Assembly (NCBI GenBank): GCA_959601495.1
Contig: CAUGPT010000006.1
Span: 1 to 64,000, forward strand
Length of the DNA stretch: 64,000 bases
Direction: 5' to 3'
Source of the DNA: Avispirillum sp959601495
GTDB lineage: Bacteria; Bacillota; Clostridia; Oscillospirales; CAG-272
Below the pieces are notes generated by a model that had not been told where the DNA came from, did no database searches, and worked only from the letters and a program-made list of their open reading frames with translations. The stretch's first letter is position 1; each line of letters opens with the position of its first letter. Made by a program: the position numbers and the translations under genes. Positions 33,877-42,778 of the stretch are shown one piece after another.

Positions 33877-35249
33877 CAATAAACTTCCCCGCGCCGTCGC
33901 CGAGGCAGCAGGAGTTTTTCTCGGACAGCCACAAATATGTGGCTTTCGGCGGCGCTCGCGGCGGCGGAAAAAGCTGGGCTGTGCGCGTCAAAGCCGTGCT
34001 GCTTTGTATGTACTATCCGGGCATACGAACGGTAATTATAAGGCGAACATATCCGGAGCTTCGGCAAAATCACATAATACCGCTGAAAGCGCTTGTGGGC
34101 AGCCGCGCAAAGTATGTTGAAAGCGCAAAGGAAATGCGCTTCGAAAACGGTTCGGTCATATGCTTTTCCTACTGCCGCGCCGTTTGTGACCTGGACAAAT
34201 TCCAGGGCGTCGAATACGACGTTATGTTCATTGACGAGGCGACTCAGTTCACCGAGGAGATGTTCGACCGCATGAGGGCGTGCGTGCGCGGAACGAACAG
34301 TTTTCCCAAGCGCATATATCTCACCTGCAACCCCGGCGGCAGAGGTCACGGCTGGGTAAAGCGGCTGTTTATCGACAGGTGCTGCCGCGAGGGAGAGGTG
34401 CCCGAAGATTATTCGTTTATAAAGTCCCTTGTGAGCGATAACAAGGCGCTGTGCGAGAGCGATCCGGACTATGTGAACAAGCTGCGCGCCCTGCCGGGCA
34501 AGCTGCGGCGCGCGTGGCTTGACGGCGACTGGAACGTGTTTGAGGGACAGTTTTTCGAGGAGTTCTGCGACGTGCCGGAACACTACGGCGACAGGATAGG
34601 CACACACGTTATAGACCCGTTTGAGGTGCCGCGCGACTGGGTCATATACCGCAGTTTCGACTTCGGATATTCTAAGCCATTTTCGTGCGATTGGTGGGCA
34701 GTGGACGGCGACGGCAGAGCTTATCTCATACTTCAGCTGTACGGCTGCACGGGGGATGCAAACGAGGGCCTGAAATGGGACCCCGACAGGATATTCGCAA
34801 AGATCCGCGCCATTGAGACCGAGCACCGCTGGCTCGCGGGCAAGCAGATACACGGAGTTGCGGACCCGTCCATCTGGGATGCCTCCCGCGGGGAGGCAAT
34901 AATCGAAGCGGCAGACCGTCACTTTATCCACTTTCAAAAAGGTGACAATAAACGTCTGCCCGGGTGGATGCAGTGCCACTACAGACTGACTTTCGGCGAG
35001 GACGGAAAGCCCATGGTGTACTTTTTCAACACCTGCCGCGACGCAATAAGAACGCTGCCGCTGCTGACATACAGCGACACCGACCCCGAGGATCTGGACA
35101 CTGCCGAGGAGGATCATTTCGCGGACAGCTTTCGCTATTTCTGTATGTCGCGCCCCATACGGCCCGTATCGAAGAAGGACGCGCCGTCCCCCGCGGACGA
35201 TCCGCTCGATCTTAACAAAACTAAAAAATACCGCAGCTTTTCATACTGA
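33864..35249 (+). CDS. Phage terminase large subunit
   Basis: A 461-residue DNA-packaging motor. Walker A is GGARGGGKS (residues 29-37), Walker B is VMFIDEA with Asp124/Glu125, and the C-terminal RNase-H-like nuclease has FDFGYSKP (Asp266) and later acidic residues in EEDHFADSFRYF. All catalytic elements are present, so it could pump and cut DNA. It starts inside the preceding small gene. An intact terminase without an integrase or replication genes nearby is unusual. Confidence 0.95.
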   Translation: MGKVAINFPAPSPRQQEFFSDSHKYVAFGGARGGGKSWAVRVKAVLLCMYYPGIRTVIIRRTYPELRQNHIIPLKALVGSRAKYVESAKEMRFENGSVICFSYCRAVCDLDKFQGVEYDVMFIDEATQFTEEMFDRMRACVRGTNSFPKRIYLTCNPGGRGHGWVKRLFIDRCCREGEVPEDYSFIKSLVSDNKALCESDPDYVNKLRALPGKLRRAWLDGDWNVFEGQFFEEFCDVPEHYGDRIGTHVIDPFEVPRDWVIYRSFDFGYSKPFSCDWWAVDGDGRAYLILQLYGCTGDANEGLKWDPDRIFAKIRAIETEHRWLAGKQIHGVADPSIWDASRGEAIIEAADRHFIHFQKGDNKRLPGWMQCHYRLTFGEDGKPMVYFFNTCRDAIRTLPLLTYSDTDPEDLDTAEEDHFADSFRYFCMSRPIRPVSKKDAPSPADDPLDLNKTKKYRSFSY

Positions 35250-35266
35250 AAAAGAAAGGAAAATCA

Positions 35267-36874
35267 ATGGGATTATTTAAGAAAAAAGAAGAAAAGAAAA
35301 CAGAAAAGCGCCCTGTGAACGATGACAGTGTCCGCAGCGCATATGAAACATTACAGAAATACAAAGCCGGCAAATCATCGCTTGAACAGCGTATTATCGA
35401 AAACGAGGAATGGTGGCGCATGCGCCACTATGAGAAAGCCGACAACGGATCCGTCCCCTCGGCGTGGCTGTTCAACTCAATTATAAACAAGCACGCCGAC
35501 GCTATGGACAATCTGCCCGACATCAGCTGTCTCGCAAGGGAGAGCGACGACGTTGCCGCCGCAAAGCTTATGACGGACATAGTGCCCGTTATCCTTGAGC
35601 AGAACCATTTTGACATAACATATTCGGACTGCTGGTACGACAAGCTGAAATGCGGCACAGCATGCTACGGTGTTTTCTGGAACAGCGCTCTTGAGGGCGG
35701 GCTCGGCAATGTGGATATCCGCCGCATAGATATACTCAATCTGTTCTGGGAGCCCGGAGTATCGGACATTCAGCACTCGCAGAACGTTTTTAACGTCGAG
35801 CTGTGCGACAACAACATTCTCGCGGCAAAATACCCGCAGCTTACGGATCATCTGTCATCCCCGGGATTTGATACGTCAAAGTACATATACGACGATTCGA
35901 TCGACACCTCGGATAAGTCCTGCGTTATCGATTGGTACTATAAAAAGGCCGAGGGAGCAAAAAGCACGGTTCATTTTGCCAAGTTCTGCAACGGAGTTCT
36001 GCTGTACGCTTCGGAAAACGACGAGAGATACGCAAAGCGCGGTTTTTACGACCATGGGCTGTATCCGTTTTATATTGACAGAATGTATCCCATTCAGGGT
36101 TCTCCCTGCGGCTTCGGCGTAATAGACGCGATGAAGGGCACGCAGTCGCAGATAGACGCCCTCGGCACCTCGATAGTGCAAAACGCGCGCATGGCAGCCA
36201 CCCGCCGTTTCTTTGTGCGCTCTGACGGCAGCCTCAACGAAGAGGAGTTTGCCGACTGGCGCCGTCCGTTCGTGCACTATCTCGGCTCGGGAGACCCCAA
36301 TTCATCCATAATGCCCATAGAGCTTCCGCATCTTTCGGATACATATGTAAATATCCTTAATAACAAGATCGATGAGCTGAAGGAAACAAGCGGCAACCGC
36401 GACTTTTCACAGGGAACGGTCACGGGCGGCGTTACGGCGGCAGCGGCAATAGAAGCTCTGCAGGAGGCGGGCAGCAAGACCTCGCGTGATATACTCGCAG
36501 CGTCGTATCATACATTTGAATGCATATGCTCGACAGTCATAAAGCTGGTACGTCAGTTCTACACTGTTCCCCGCTGCTTCAGAATTACCGGAACTGAGGG
36601 CGCCGAAAAATTCGTATACTGCGGCAGCGAAGATCTTAACGACCGTTTCGGCGGCGAACCCGTATTTGATATAAAGGTGAGAGCGCACAAAAAGTCGTCA
36701 TTCTCCCGCGCCGCCATGAACGAACTTGCCTGCGAGCTTTACAAAATGGGCATTTTTGACCAAGAAAACGCGGACAAGGCAAAGATCTGCCTTGAGATGA
36801 TGGAGTTTGAGGGACGCGACGAAATACTGCGCCGCATAAACGAGCGGACACCTGACGCAAGAGGTATGATATGA
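35267..36874 (+). CDS. Phage portal protein
   Basis: A 535-residue portal, the dodecameric ring through which DNA enters the capsid. Typical features are a charged lysine-rich N-terminus, RIIENEEWWRMRHYE, NSIINKHADAMDNLPD, the DIRRIDILNLFWEPG segment, and a helical region after the VTGGVTAAAAIEALQEAGS stretch. It is full length and has AAAGGAAA before the ATG. It follows TerL by 17 bp and overlaps the Prp gene by 4 bp, fitting the standard packaging order. Confidence 0.92.
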   Translation: MGLFKKKEEKKTEKRPVNDDSVRSAYETLQKYKAGKSSLEQRIIENEEWWRMRHYEKADNGSVPSAWLFNSIINKHADAMDNLPDISCLARESDDVAAAKLMTDIVPVILEQNHFDITYSDCWYDKLKCGTACYGVFWNSALEGGLGNVDIRRIDILNLFWEPGVSDIQHSQNVFNVELCDNNILAAKYPQLTDHLSSPGFDTSKYIYDDSIDTSDKSCVIDWYYKKAEGAKSTVHFAKFCNGVLLYASENDERYAKRGFYDHGLYPFYIDRMYPIQGSPCGFGVIDAMKGTQSQIDALGTSIVQNARMAATRRFFVRSDGSLNEEEFADWRRPFVHYLGSGDPNSSIMPIELPHLSDTYVNILNNKIDELKETSGNRDFSQGTVTGGVTAAAAIEALQEAGSKTSRDILAASYHTFECICSTVIKLVRQFYTVPRCFRITGTEGAEKFVYCGSEDLNDRFGGEPVFDIKVRAHKKSSFSRAAMNELACELYKMGIFDQENADKAKICLEMMEFEGRDEILRRINERTPDARGMI

Positions 36875-37200
36875 CAGATGTTTCATTTGTAAAGTACCGC
36901 GACACATATATTTTTCAGTGCAGCGGTCATACCGGGTATGCCGCGGCGGGCGAGGATATACTGTGCTCGGCGGTGTCCGTTCTGTGCTACACTCTGAGAG
37001 AGTATCTCGCGGGCACAGAGCTTGACTCAAGACTCGCAAAATTCAGTCATACATTCGTTCCCGGCGAGGTCGTCATAGAATTTCGGGCGGCCCACGAAGA
37101 GGACACGGCACTTATTGAAGCCGTGCGCGCCATACTCGGCGGCTTTGAAATTCTTGCCGAGAGCTTCGGCGAATACATAAGAACGGATATACAGTTCTGA
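36871..37200 (+). CDS. Prp-family cysteine protease in the phage packaging module
   Basis: A 109-residue protein of the ribosomal-processing cysteine protease (Prp) family. The catalytic pair is His20 in CSGHTGYAAAGEDI and Cys32 in LCSAVSVL, with the usual 12-residue spacing. Host Prp cleaves the N-terminal extension of ribosomal protein L27 and sits between rplU and rpmA. Here it overlaps the portal gene instead, so it more likely acts as a procapsid maturation protease for scaffold or capsid. It is the last gene before a strong terminator. Confidence 0.83.
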   Translation: MTDVSFVKYRDTYIFQCSGHTGYAAAGEDILCSAVSVLCYTLREYLAGTELDSRLAKFSHTFVPGEVVIEFRAAHEEDTALIEAVRAILGGFEILAESFGEYIRTDIQF

Positions 37201-37208
37201 TATCCTTG

Positions 37209-37239
37209 AAAGGACGGCAGAGGCACTGCCGTCCTTTTC
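37209..37239 (+). terminator. Terminator of the phage packaging module
   Basis: AGGACGGCAG and CTGCCGTCCT enclose AGGCA and are followed by TTTCCTTTT. It lies in the second proposed inversion breakpoint region. Confidence 0.85.
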
Positions 37240-37378
37240 CTTTTGTCAAAAGGAAAAGCGCGGCATAATATAGTAGCGAAAGGCATAACTCCCATATGCA
37301 CTTTTGCAAAACAAAAGACGGTCGCTGCCGGGAGTTTGCAGCGCGGTGACCGGTACAAAGAAAGGAATGAATATAAAG

Positions 37379-38233
37379 ATGTCTGAAAACAGGCAGTGTC
37401 ATATGCCTTCAAGAGACATGGTATGTATAGATACATACCGCGTACTTGACTCCTGCCGCGACAAGGACTGCTTTGAAAACGTGCCCGTATTTCTGACCGG
37501 CTGCGGTCAGGAACTCGTAGAGCGCGGCGCGGCAGTCCGTGCCAAAAGCGCAAGAATAGTATGGGCGTATATAGATATAGATCCGGTACCCTTCAACCGC
37601 GGTTTTTATCAGCTTACGGTAAAAATGTACGTGCGCATCATATGTGAGGTATGTGTCTCTCCCGGCAATATAGAAGAAATCGAAGGAATCGCCGCAGTCG
37701 AAAAGAAGGTGATTCTGTTCGGCAGCGAGGGCAACGTTTCCGTGTTCAAGAGCGAAACAGGCTGCTCGGGCTTCTGCCCGCCCACGGACCGCAGCGGATG
37801 CAAAAAGACCACAAATCTCCCCGTTGCCGTTATTGAAACGGTAGACCCCATAATTCTCTCTTCAAAAATAGTATCTCCCGAAAAGGCACGCTGCTGCACC
37901 TGCACATGCTGCTGCTCGTGCTGCGATATACCTGACGGAGTTTCGTCGAGCGTTTCCGACGGCGGACTCACCGACAGCGACGGCGACAGACTTGTTGTAA
38001 CGCTCGGTATATTCTCCGTTGTCCGCATCGAGCGCCCCGCGCAGTATCTTGTAAGTGCCGTTGAGTACTGCGTGCCCGAAAAGGAATGTGTTGAGGCAAA
38101 AGAAAACGATCCCTGCAGCATTTTCCGCAAAATGGCGTTCCCCATAAACGAATTCTGCCCGCCCTCACAAGGCTCTCTCGCCTCCTGTGCCGATACCCGT
38201 CCCCCCGCACCCAAATGCGGCTGCGGCGGCTGA
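37379..38233 (+). CDS. Cys-rich conserved Clostridia protein, function unknown
   Basis: A 284-residue protein with no signal peptide or membrane segment. The N-terminal half is a two-part beta-rich domain (VCIDTYRVLDSCRDKDCFENVPV; PFNRGFYQLTVKMYVRI; EKKVILFGSEGNV). In the middle lies the cluster RCCTCTCCCSCCDIPD, and the end is CGCGG. I recall similar proteins in many Clostridia genomes, without an assigned role; a spore-coat or metal-binding function is only a guess. The start is ATG 37379; ATG 37367 is too close to AAAGGA. It is bounded by terminators on both sides. Confidence 0.72.
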   Translation: MSENRQCHMPSRDMVCIDTYRVLDSCRDKDCFENVPVFLTGCGQELVERGAAVRAKSARIVWAYIDIDPVPFNRGFYQLTVKMYVRIICEVCVSPGNIEEIEGIAAVEKKVILFGSEGNVSVFKSETGCSGFCPPTDRSGCKKTTNLPVAVIETVDPIILSSKIVSPEKARCCTCTCCCSCCDIPDGVSSSVSDGGLTDSDGDRLVVTLGIFSVVRIERPAQYLVSAVEYCVPEKECVEAKENDPCSIFRKMAFPINEFCPPSQGSLASCADTRPPAPKCGCGG

Positions 38234-38249
38234 CAAGTGGCAACAAAGA

Positions 38250-38279
38250 AAAAAACGGACCGATATCGGTCCGTTTTTT
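38250..38279. terminator. Bidirectional terminator
   Basis: A perfect 30-base palindrome with A6 on the left and T6 on the right around CGGACCGATATCGGTCCG, between convergent genes. Confidence 0.88.
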
Positions 38280-38294
38280 ATGTATATTCATATG

Positions 38295-39197
38295 TCAGGC
38301 GAAAGCCTCTTCAAGGTTTTCGCTGCGCCGGGCAGCGGCACTTGCGTCCACCTCATACTCGGTAACGCCGAGGATAGTCTCGCCGTCTATCTGAAGCGCT
38401 GTAGGCGTATCAAAAACCACCTTAACTCTGTGTCCCTTGAACACTTCTACCATTTCCTTATGGTCAACGTGTTTGCCCTTAAAGATCGAGGGAAAAACCA
38501 TAAGTGTCTTCAGCTTGTTCTGTCCGTACATGACCATGGTGTTGACATATCCGTCGGGATCAAGTCTGTCCTGCGCGGGAGTCGCCATCATACCGCCGCC
38601 GTAGAATCTGCCGTTCATTGTGGGGACGAGCCATACCTTTTTGTATTCGTGAGTCTCGCCGTCAACGGTAACGGCAGCGTTCACTCTCTTGTATCCGCCC
38701 AGAAGAACTTTTATGGCGATGGATGTATAGTTTATATCCTTTTTGCCCGCGACTCTCATAGCGTCGCCGACCTCGCAGCAATAGCCGTCTATACTGTAGC
38801 CTATGCCGTTTAAAAACTTATATCTCTTGCCGTTGACCTTTACAACGGGAAGATTTTTTATGTACTGAGTTATAACGCGGACTGCCTTATCCTCCGCGCC
38901 GTCGGTAATATCGTGCAGAAAATCGTTTCCGCTACCCGCGGCAAAGTAGTATATGTCCCGCTCGGGCAGAATGCCGATGGTGTCGTTGATAAAGCGGTTG
39001 AGCGTGCCGTCTCCGCCCGCGATGAGAAGTCTTTCTTCCTCGGGTACGGACTTGAATAACTCGGCATAATCACCGATAGCGGTCATATCGCAGTATACGA
39101 TCTCATCGCCGGAGAGAACGCTGTCGAGCTCGTGCACGGTCTCCTTGCAGGCGCCGTTGCCCGCAAGCGGATTATAAAGTACATGATATTTAGCCAT
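38295..39197 (-). CDS. Diacylglycerol/lipid kinase family protein (YegS/DgkB-like)
   Basis: A 300-residue soluble lipid kinase. The ATP-binding GGDGTLNRFIND is near residue 66 and the family start NPLAGNG is at residues 8-14. These enzymes phosphorylate diacylglycerol or related lipids at the membrane surface and recycle the lipid by-product of teichoic-acid modification. The acceptor cannot be assigned. It is a single-gene unit convergent with the Cys-rich protein gene. Confidence 0.88.
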   Translation of the reverse strand: MAKYHVLYNPLAGNGACKETVHELDSVLSGDEIVYCDMTAIGDYAELFKSVPEEERLLIAGGDGTLNRFINDTIGILPERDIYYFAAGSGNDFLHDITDGAEDKAVRVITQYIKNLPVVKVNGKRYKFLNGIGYSIDGYCCEVGDAMRVAGKKDINYTSIAIKVLLGGYKRVNAAVTVDGETHEYKKVWLVPTMNGRFYGGGMMATPAQDRLDPDGYVNTMVMYGQNKLKTLMVFPSIFKGKHVDHKEMVEVFKGHRVKVVFDTPTALQIDGETILGVTEYEVDASAAARRSENLEEAFA

Positions 39198-39283
39198 AAA
39201 ACGCAGCCTTTCAGAACTTATGTCGTGTTTTGTCAGAAAACCTTTAGTATTATAACAAAACGTTCACAATCTGTCAATACCTG

Positions 39284-40336
39284 TTAGGCTTCAAAAGCAA
39301 AAACAGTGTTGTGAGTATAAACTTCACCCGGCTCAAGAACCGTTGAGGTGAACTCCGGATGATTTATTGCGTCGGGCATTTTCTGCGTCTCAAAGCAGAC
39401 GGCGCTGCGTTTCACCTGTTTTACTCCGCCCTTGAAAGGCACATCGTCTTCATCAAGCATATTCGCCGTATACACGCCGACGCACGGCTGGTCAGTGGAA
39501 ACGGTCATCTTTATGCCGCTTTCGGGTGACTCCAGCGTGCAGCGGCGTCGAAGCTTTCCGTCAAAGTCGTTGAATATAAAGTTGTTGTCGTATCCGCCGC
39601 ACTGCTTTTTCATATCGGGATCGCTGTCAAAATCACGGCCGATAGCCTTCGGGGTCGTAAAATCGTAAACTCCGCCGAGGACGCTTACGATTCTGCCGGT
39701 GGGGATTATATCGAAATCCTGCTCGTTCATGCTGTCCGCGTCTATCCACATGATATGCTCGCCGACAGTTGACTCGCTGCAGCCGTTCAGATTGAAATAC
39801 GAATGGTTTGTAAGATTGATAACAGTTTTTTTGTCTGTGTACGCCTCATAGGATACGGCAAGGGCGCCGTGTTTTTTCAGCGTATATACAACGGTAACGT
39901 TCAGCGTTCCCGGGTATCCTTCCTCCATATCGGGGCTGACATATGTAAGCGTCAGCGACGGCTCGTCACCGTCCTCGCACCATGCGCTCCACACTCTTTT
40001 GTTAAAACCGATCTTACCGCCGTGCGCCGTAAATGTGCCGCAGTTGGGATACAGCTCGTAGGTTTTGCCGTCAAGAGTGAATCTTGAGTTTGATATGCGG
40101 TTTGTAACTCTGCCGATAACGGCACCCTGATATCCGCCGACAGTAAGATAACCGGTGAGATCGTCATATCCGCAGACAACGTCGCGCTCGCAATTGTCTC
40201 TGTCGCGCACCCAAAGGTTTATTACCGTTCCGCCGAAATTTGTAATGCGCACTCTGACCGAGCTGCCGTTTTCAAGAGTGTAAGCATACACCTCGCTGCC
40301 GTTTGGGGATATTCCGAATGGTTCTTTTATGATCAT
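39284..40336 (-). CDS. galM: Galactose mutarotase (aldose 1-epimerase)
   Basis: A 350-residue galactose mutarotase that interconverts alpha and beta anomers at the entry of the Leloir pathway. Conserved residues are visible: Arg in GAVIGRVTNRISN, His in CGTFTAHGG, the second His in VINLTNHSYFNLNG and the catalytic Glu near the end in CFETQKMPDAINHPEF. GGGAAGAG precedes the ATG. galE follows upstream on the same strand, separated by a terminator, so both galactose genes are clustered but separately transcribed. Confidence 0.92.
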   Translation of the reverse strand: MIIKEPFGISPNGSEVYAYTLENGSSVRVRITNFGGTVINLWVRDRDNCERDVVCGYDDLTGYLTVGGYQGAVIGRVTNRISNSRFTLDGKTYELYPNCGTFTAHGGKIGFNKRVWSAWCEDGDEPSLTLTYVSPDMEEGYPGTLNVTVVYTLKKHGALAVSYEAYTDKKTVINLTNHSYFNLNGCSESTVGEHIMWIDADSMNEQDFDIIPTGRIVSVLGGVYDFTTPKAIGRDFDSDPDMKKQCGGYDNNFIFNDFDGKLRRRCTLESPESGIKMTVSTDQPCVGVYTANMLDEDDVPFKGGVKQVKRSAVCFETQKMPDAINHPEFTSTVLEPGEVYTHNTVFAFEA

Positions 40337-40516
40337 GTCTCTTCCCTTTCAAAAATAAAATAAGAAACTTTCGCACAGGCTGCCGCCTTGCTTTTCCGCA
40401 GCCACGCTGCGCCCATACACCGACTGTCTTTCGCTGCATTTAAAAGCGCAGCGCCCGGTACGATTTCCTGTTTTTCAAAAAGCACGCCGCGCAGTGCCGC
40501 TTTCCCGTCTTTCAAA

Positions 40517-40543
40517 ATCAGCCTCCCCGTGGGGGAGGCTGAT
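40517..40543 (-). terminator. galE terminator
   Basis: ATCAGCCTCCCC pairs with GGGGAGGCTGAT around a 3-base loop, 20 bases past the galE stop. Confidence 0.75.
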
Positions 40544-40562
40544 AAAAGCTTCGGTCAAAAAC

Positions 40563-41576
40563 TCAGTCCGGATAGCCGTCGGGGTTCTTCTCCTGCCAGC
40601 GCGCAAGATCCTCGCACATTTCCTGAATACCGTGCTCGGCTTTCCATCCGAGAACATTGTATGCCTTTGCGGGATCCGCATAGCACTCGGCAATATCACC
40701 GGGGCGGCGGGGTCCGATCTTGTACTTGACGGTTTTTCCGCTTGCCTTTTCGTATGCCTTGACTATCTCGAGAACGGAGTAGCCGTTACCGGTGCCGACG
40801 TTGAAATAGTCGATGCCGCTGTGACCGTCCGTCCAGTCAAGAGCCTTGAGATGAGCGCGGGCGAGGTCAACGACGTGGATATAGTCGCGAACGCCCGTAC
40901 CGTCGGGTGTATCGTAATCGTCGCCGTAGACTGTCAGGCACTCAAGCTTGCCTGCGGCAACCTTTGAAACATAAGGCAGCAGGTTGTTGGGAATACCCTG
41001 AGGATCCTCGCCGATAAGACCGGATTTGTGCGCGCCGATAGGATTGAAGTAGCGCAGGATCGCAACCGTCAGCTCGGGATCGGCATGGCAAAGATCTCCG
41101 AGAATTCTCTCTATCATGAGCTTTGTCTCGCCGTAAGGGTTAGTTGTCGACAGCGGGAAATCCTCTGTGATCGGCACTCTCTTGGGAAGGCCGTAAACCG
41201 TTGCGGAGGAAGAAAATACGATCTTATGAACGCCGTACTTTCTCATCAAAAGGCAAAGATTGAATGTGCTGTCAAGATTGTTTCTGTAATACTCAAGAGG
41301 CTTTGCGACGGATTCGCCGACGGCCTTGAGACCTGCGAAATGGATAACTGCGCTGAACTCGTTTTCCTTGAAAACCTTTTCAGCCGCGTCATAGTCGCAA
41401 AGGTCAGCCTCATAGAACTTGGGGCGCTTACCCGTGATCTGCTCTATACGGTCGATAACGCATCTTTTGCTGTTTGAAAGGTTGTCAACGATAACGACCT
41501 CACGACCTGCATTCAGAAGCTCGACAACTGTATGCGAACCGATAAAACCGGTGCCACCTGTAATAAGAATAGCCAT
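40563..41576 (-). CDS. galE: UDP-glucose 4-epimerase
   Basis: A 337-residue short-chain dehydrogenase that interconverts UDP-glucose and UDP-galactose. The NAD-binding GGTGFIGSH is at residues 7-15, the catalytic Ser is in FSSSATVYG and the Tyr/Lys pair in NPYGETKLMIE. The end PDGYPD is typical. The start is ATG 41576, with AAGGAGG upstream; 28 extra codons in frame lack a ribosome site. It supplies sugar nucleotides for surface glycans and uses galactose from the galM reaction. Confidence 0.96.
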   Translation of the reverse strand: MAILITGGTGFIGSHTVVELLNAGREVVIVDNLSNSKRCVIDRIEQITGKRPKFYEADLCDYDAAEKVFKENEFSAVIHFAGLKAVGESVAKPLEYYRNNLDSTFNLCLLMRKYGVHKIVFSSSATVYGLPKRVPITEDFPLSTTNPYGETKLMIERILGDLCHADPELTVAILRYFNPIGAHKSGLIGEDPQGIPNNLLPYVSKVAAGKLECLTVYGDDYDTPDGTGVRDYIHVVDLARAHLKALDWTDGHSGIDYFNVGTGNGYSVLEIVKAYEKASGKTVKYKIGPRRPGDIAECYADPAKAYNVLGWKAEHGIQEMCEDLARWQEKNPDGYPD

Positions 41577-41622
41577 TAATATATCCTCCTTGTCGGAAAA
41601 TGCGGAATTTACACGAAAAACT

Positions 41623-42528
41623 TTACTTCCAAAGTCCCTCGGGATATGTGCCGTCTGCAATCATCTCGCCGATGCGTGCAACAACTGCGGGCTTATCATC
41701 TGCGTAGGTAACGCCGTACCACTTAGCACTGGTTTCGATGACCTTAACAGTGCAGTCGCCCTCGTTCTTCAGCTCGCCGACAACGTTGGGCAGGAAGCAC
41801 TCACTCTTGAGAGGCTCGCGCTCGGTGTCGTTTACAAACACATCAAAGCGGCGGTGCGCGCCCTTGAATATTTCGGGCGTAAAGCACCAGAAGTTCATGG
41901 AAACTACGGTTTCGGGAGCAAGGTCAACGGTGTTACCCATCTCGTCCTCAAAACGTCCGCCGGTCGCGGTCTTATATATCTTGGTTCTCTCAACGATCTT
42001 GTCGAGATAGCCGTCCTTTGTCTCGCAGACACCGCGGGCAACGCTGCCGTTGTCGGTAAGGGTGTTGCCGAGGCGGTAGCCTATCATGGCGTATTCGTTC
42101 TTATCGGACTTGCCGACGCTCTTGAGAAACTCGGCAGCTTTAACATAAGCGTCTCTGCCGTAGAAGTCATCCGCATTGATAACTGCAAAGCAGTCGTCAC
42201 CGACAACATCCTCGGCACAGAGGATAGCGTGAGTGGTGCCCCAGGGCTTGACTCTCTCAGCGGGGATCTTATCCGCGGGAACGAATTTGTCCATCTTCTG
42301 GAAAGCGTACTCAACCTTGATCTTGCCCTCAAGACGCTTGCCGATAGTCTCGTGGAAATCCTCGTAGTTTTCTTCTTTTATGATAAATACAACACGGTCA
42401 AAACCCGCTCGCAGAGCGTCGTACACAGAAAAGTCGATAATAAATTCTCCCTCCTTGGTAAATGGGTCGATCTGCTTGAGACCGCCGTAGCGGCTGCCCA
42501 TTCCGGCTGCAAGTACAAGAAGTGTCAT
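41623..42528 (-). CDS. Sugar-phosphate nucleotidyltransferase
   Basis: A 301-residue NTP-transferase family protein. The LAAGMGSRYGG nucleotide-binding loop is at residues 5-15, and the metal-binding Asp pair is in FAVINADDFYGRD near 113. It probably makes an NDP-sugar, but the sugar and base are not identifiable. The first ATG with a ribosome site (GAGG, nine bases) is 42528. It lies 46 bp upstream of galE on the same strand and may share its transcript. Confidence 0.87.
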   Translation of the reverse strand: MTLLVLAAGMGSRYGGLKQIDPFTKEGEFIIDFSVYDALRAGFDRVVFIIKEENYEDFHETIGKRLEGKIKVEYAFQKMDKFVPADKIPAERVKPWGTTHAILCAEDVVGDDCFAVINADDFYGRDAYVKAAEFLKSVGKSDKNEYAMIGYRLGNTLTDNGSVARGVCETKDGYLDKIVERTKIYKTATGGRFEDEMGNTVDLAPETVVSMNFWCFTPEIFKGAHRRFDVFVNDTEREPLKSECFLPNVVGELKNEGDCTVKVIETSAKWYGVTYADDKPAVVARIGEMIADGTYPEGLWK

Positions 42529-42687
42529 ATAAATATACCTCATCTTTCTAAGGCACGGATCCGCAGATAAATGCATATTGACCCGAAAGCCTATTTTGTT
42601 ACTTATATTTTAGTACATTCCGCGCCCGATTTCAAGGGGATTTGCATTATTTCGCGCAAAAGAGTATAAATTATTCTCAATACGGTA

Positions 42688-42715
42688 TTGACAAAAACGA
42701 AAGCGGTGGTATAAT
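42688..42715 (+). promoter_or_regulatory. Promoter of the Crp/Fnr regulator gene
   Basis: TTGACA (42688-42693), 16-base spacer, TATAAT (42710-42715), both consensus. Confidence 0.85.
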
Positions 42716-42720
42716 AATTT

Positions 42721-42736
42721 TGTCTCAAATGAGACA
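42721..42736. promoter_or_regulatory. TGTCTCA-AA-TGAGACA dyad at the Crp/Fnr gene promoter
   Basis: A perfect 7-bp inverted repeat with a 2-base centre, starting 6 bases after the -10 box and thus spanning the expected transcription start. Position and symmetry fit autorepression by the dimeric Crp/Fnr protein encoded just downstream. Confidence 0.65.
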
Positions 42737-42778
42737 TTTTGCTACTGTAATTTCAAAATCCGAAAAGGAAGCATTGAA

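Noticed and set aside
33603..35117. A 504-codon minus-strand frame opposite the terminase gene
   Set aside because: It mirrors TerL codons, has no ribosome site and its product is rich in His, Val and Ala with no family pattern. The terminase motifs on the plus strand are decisive.
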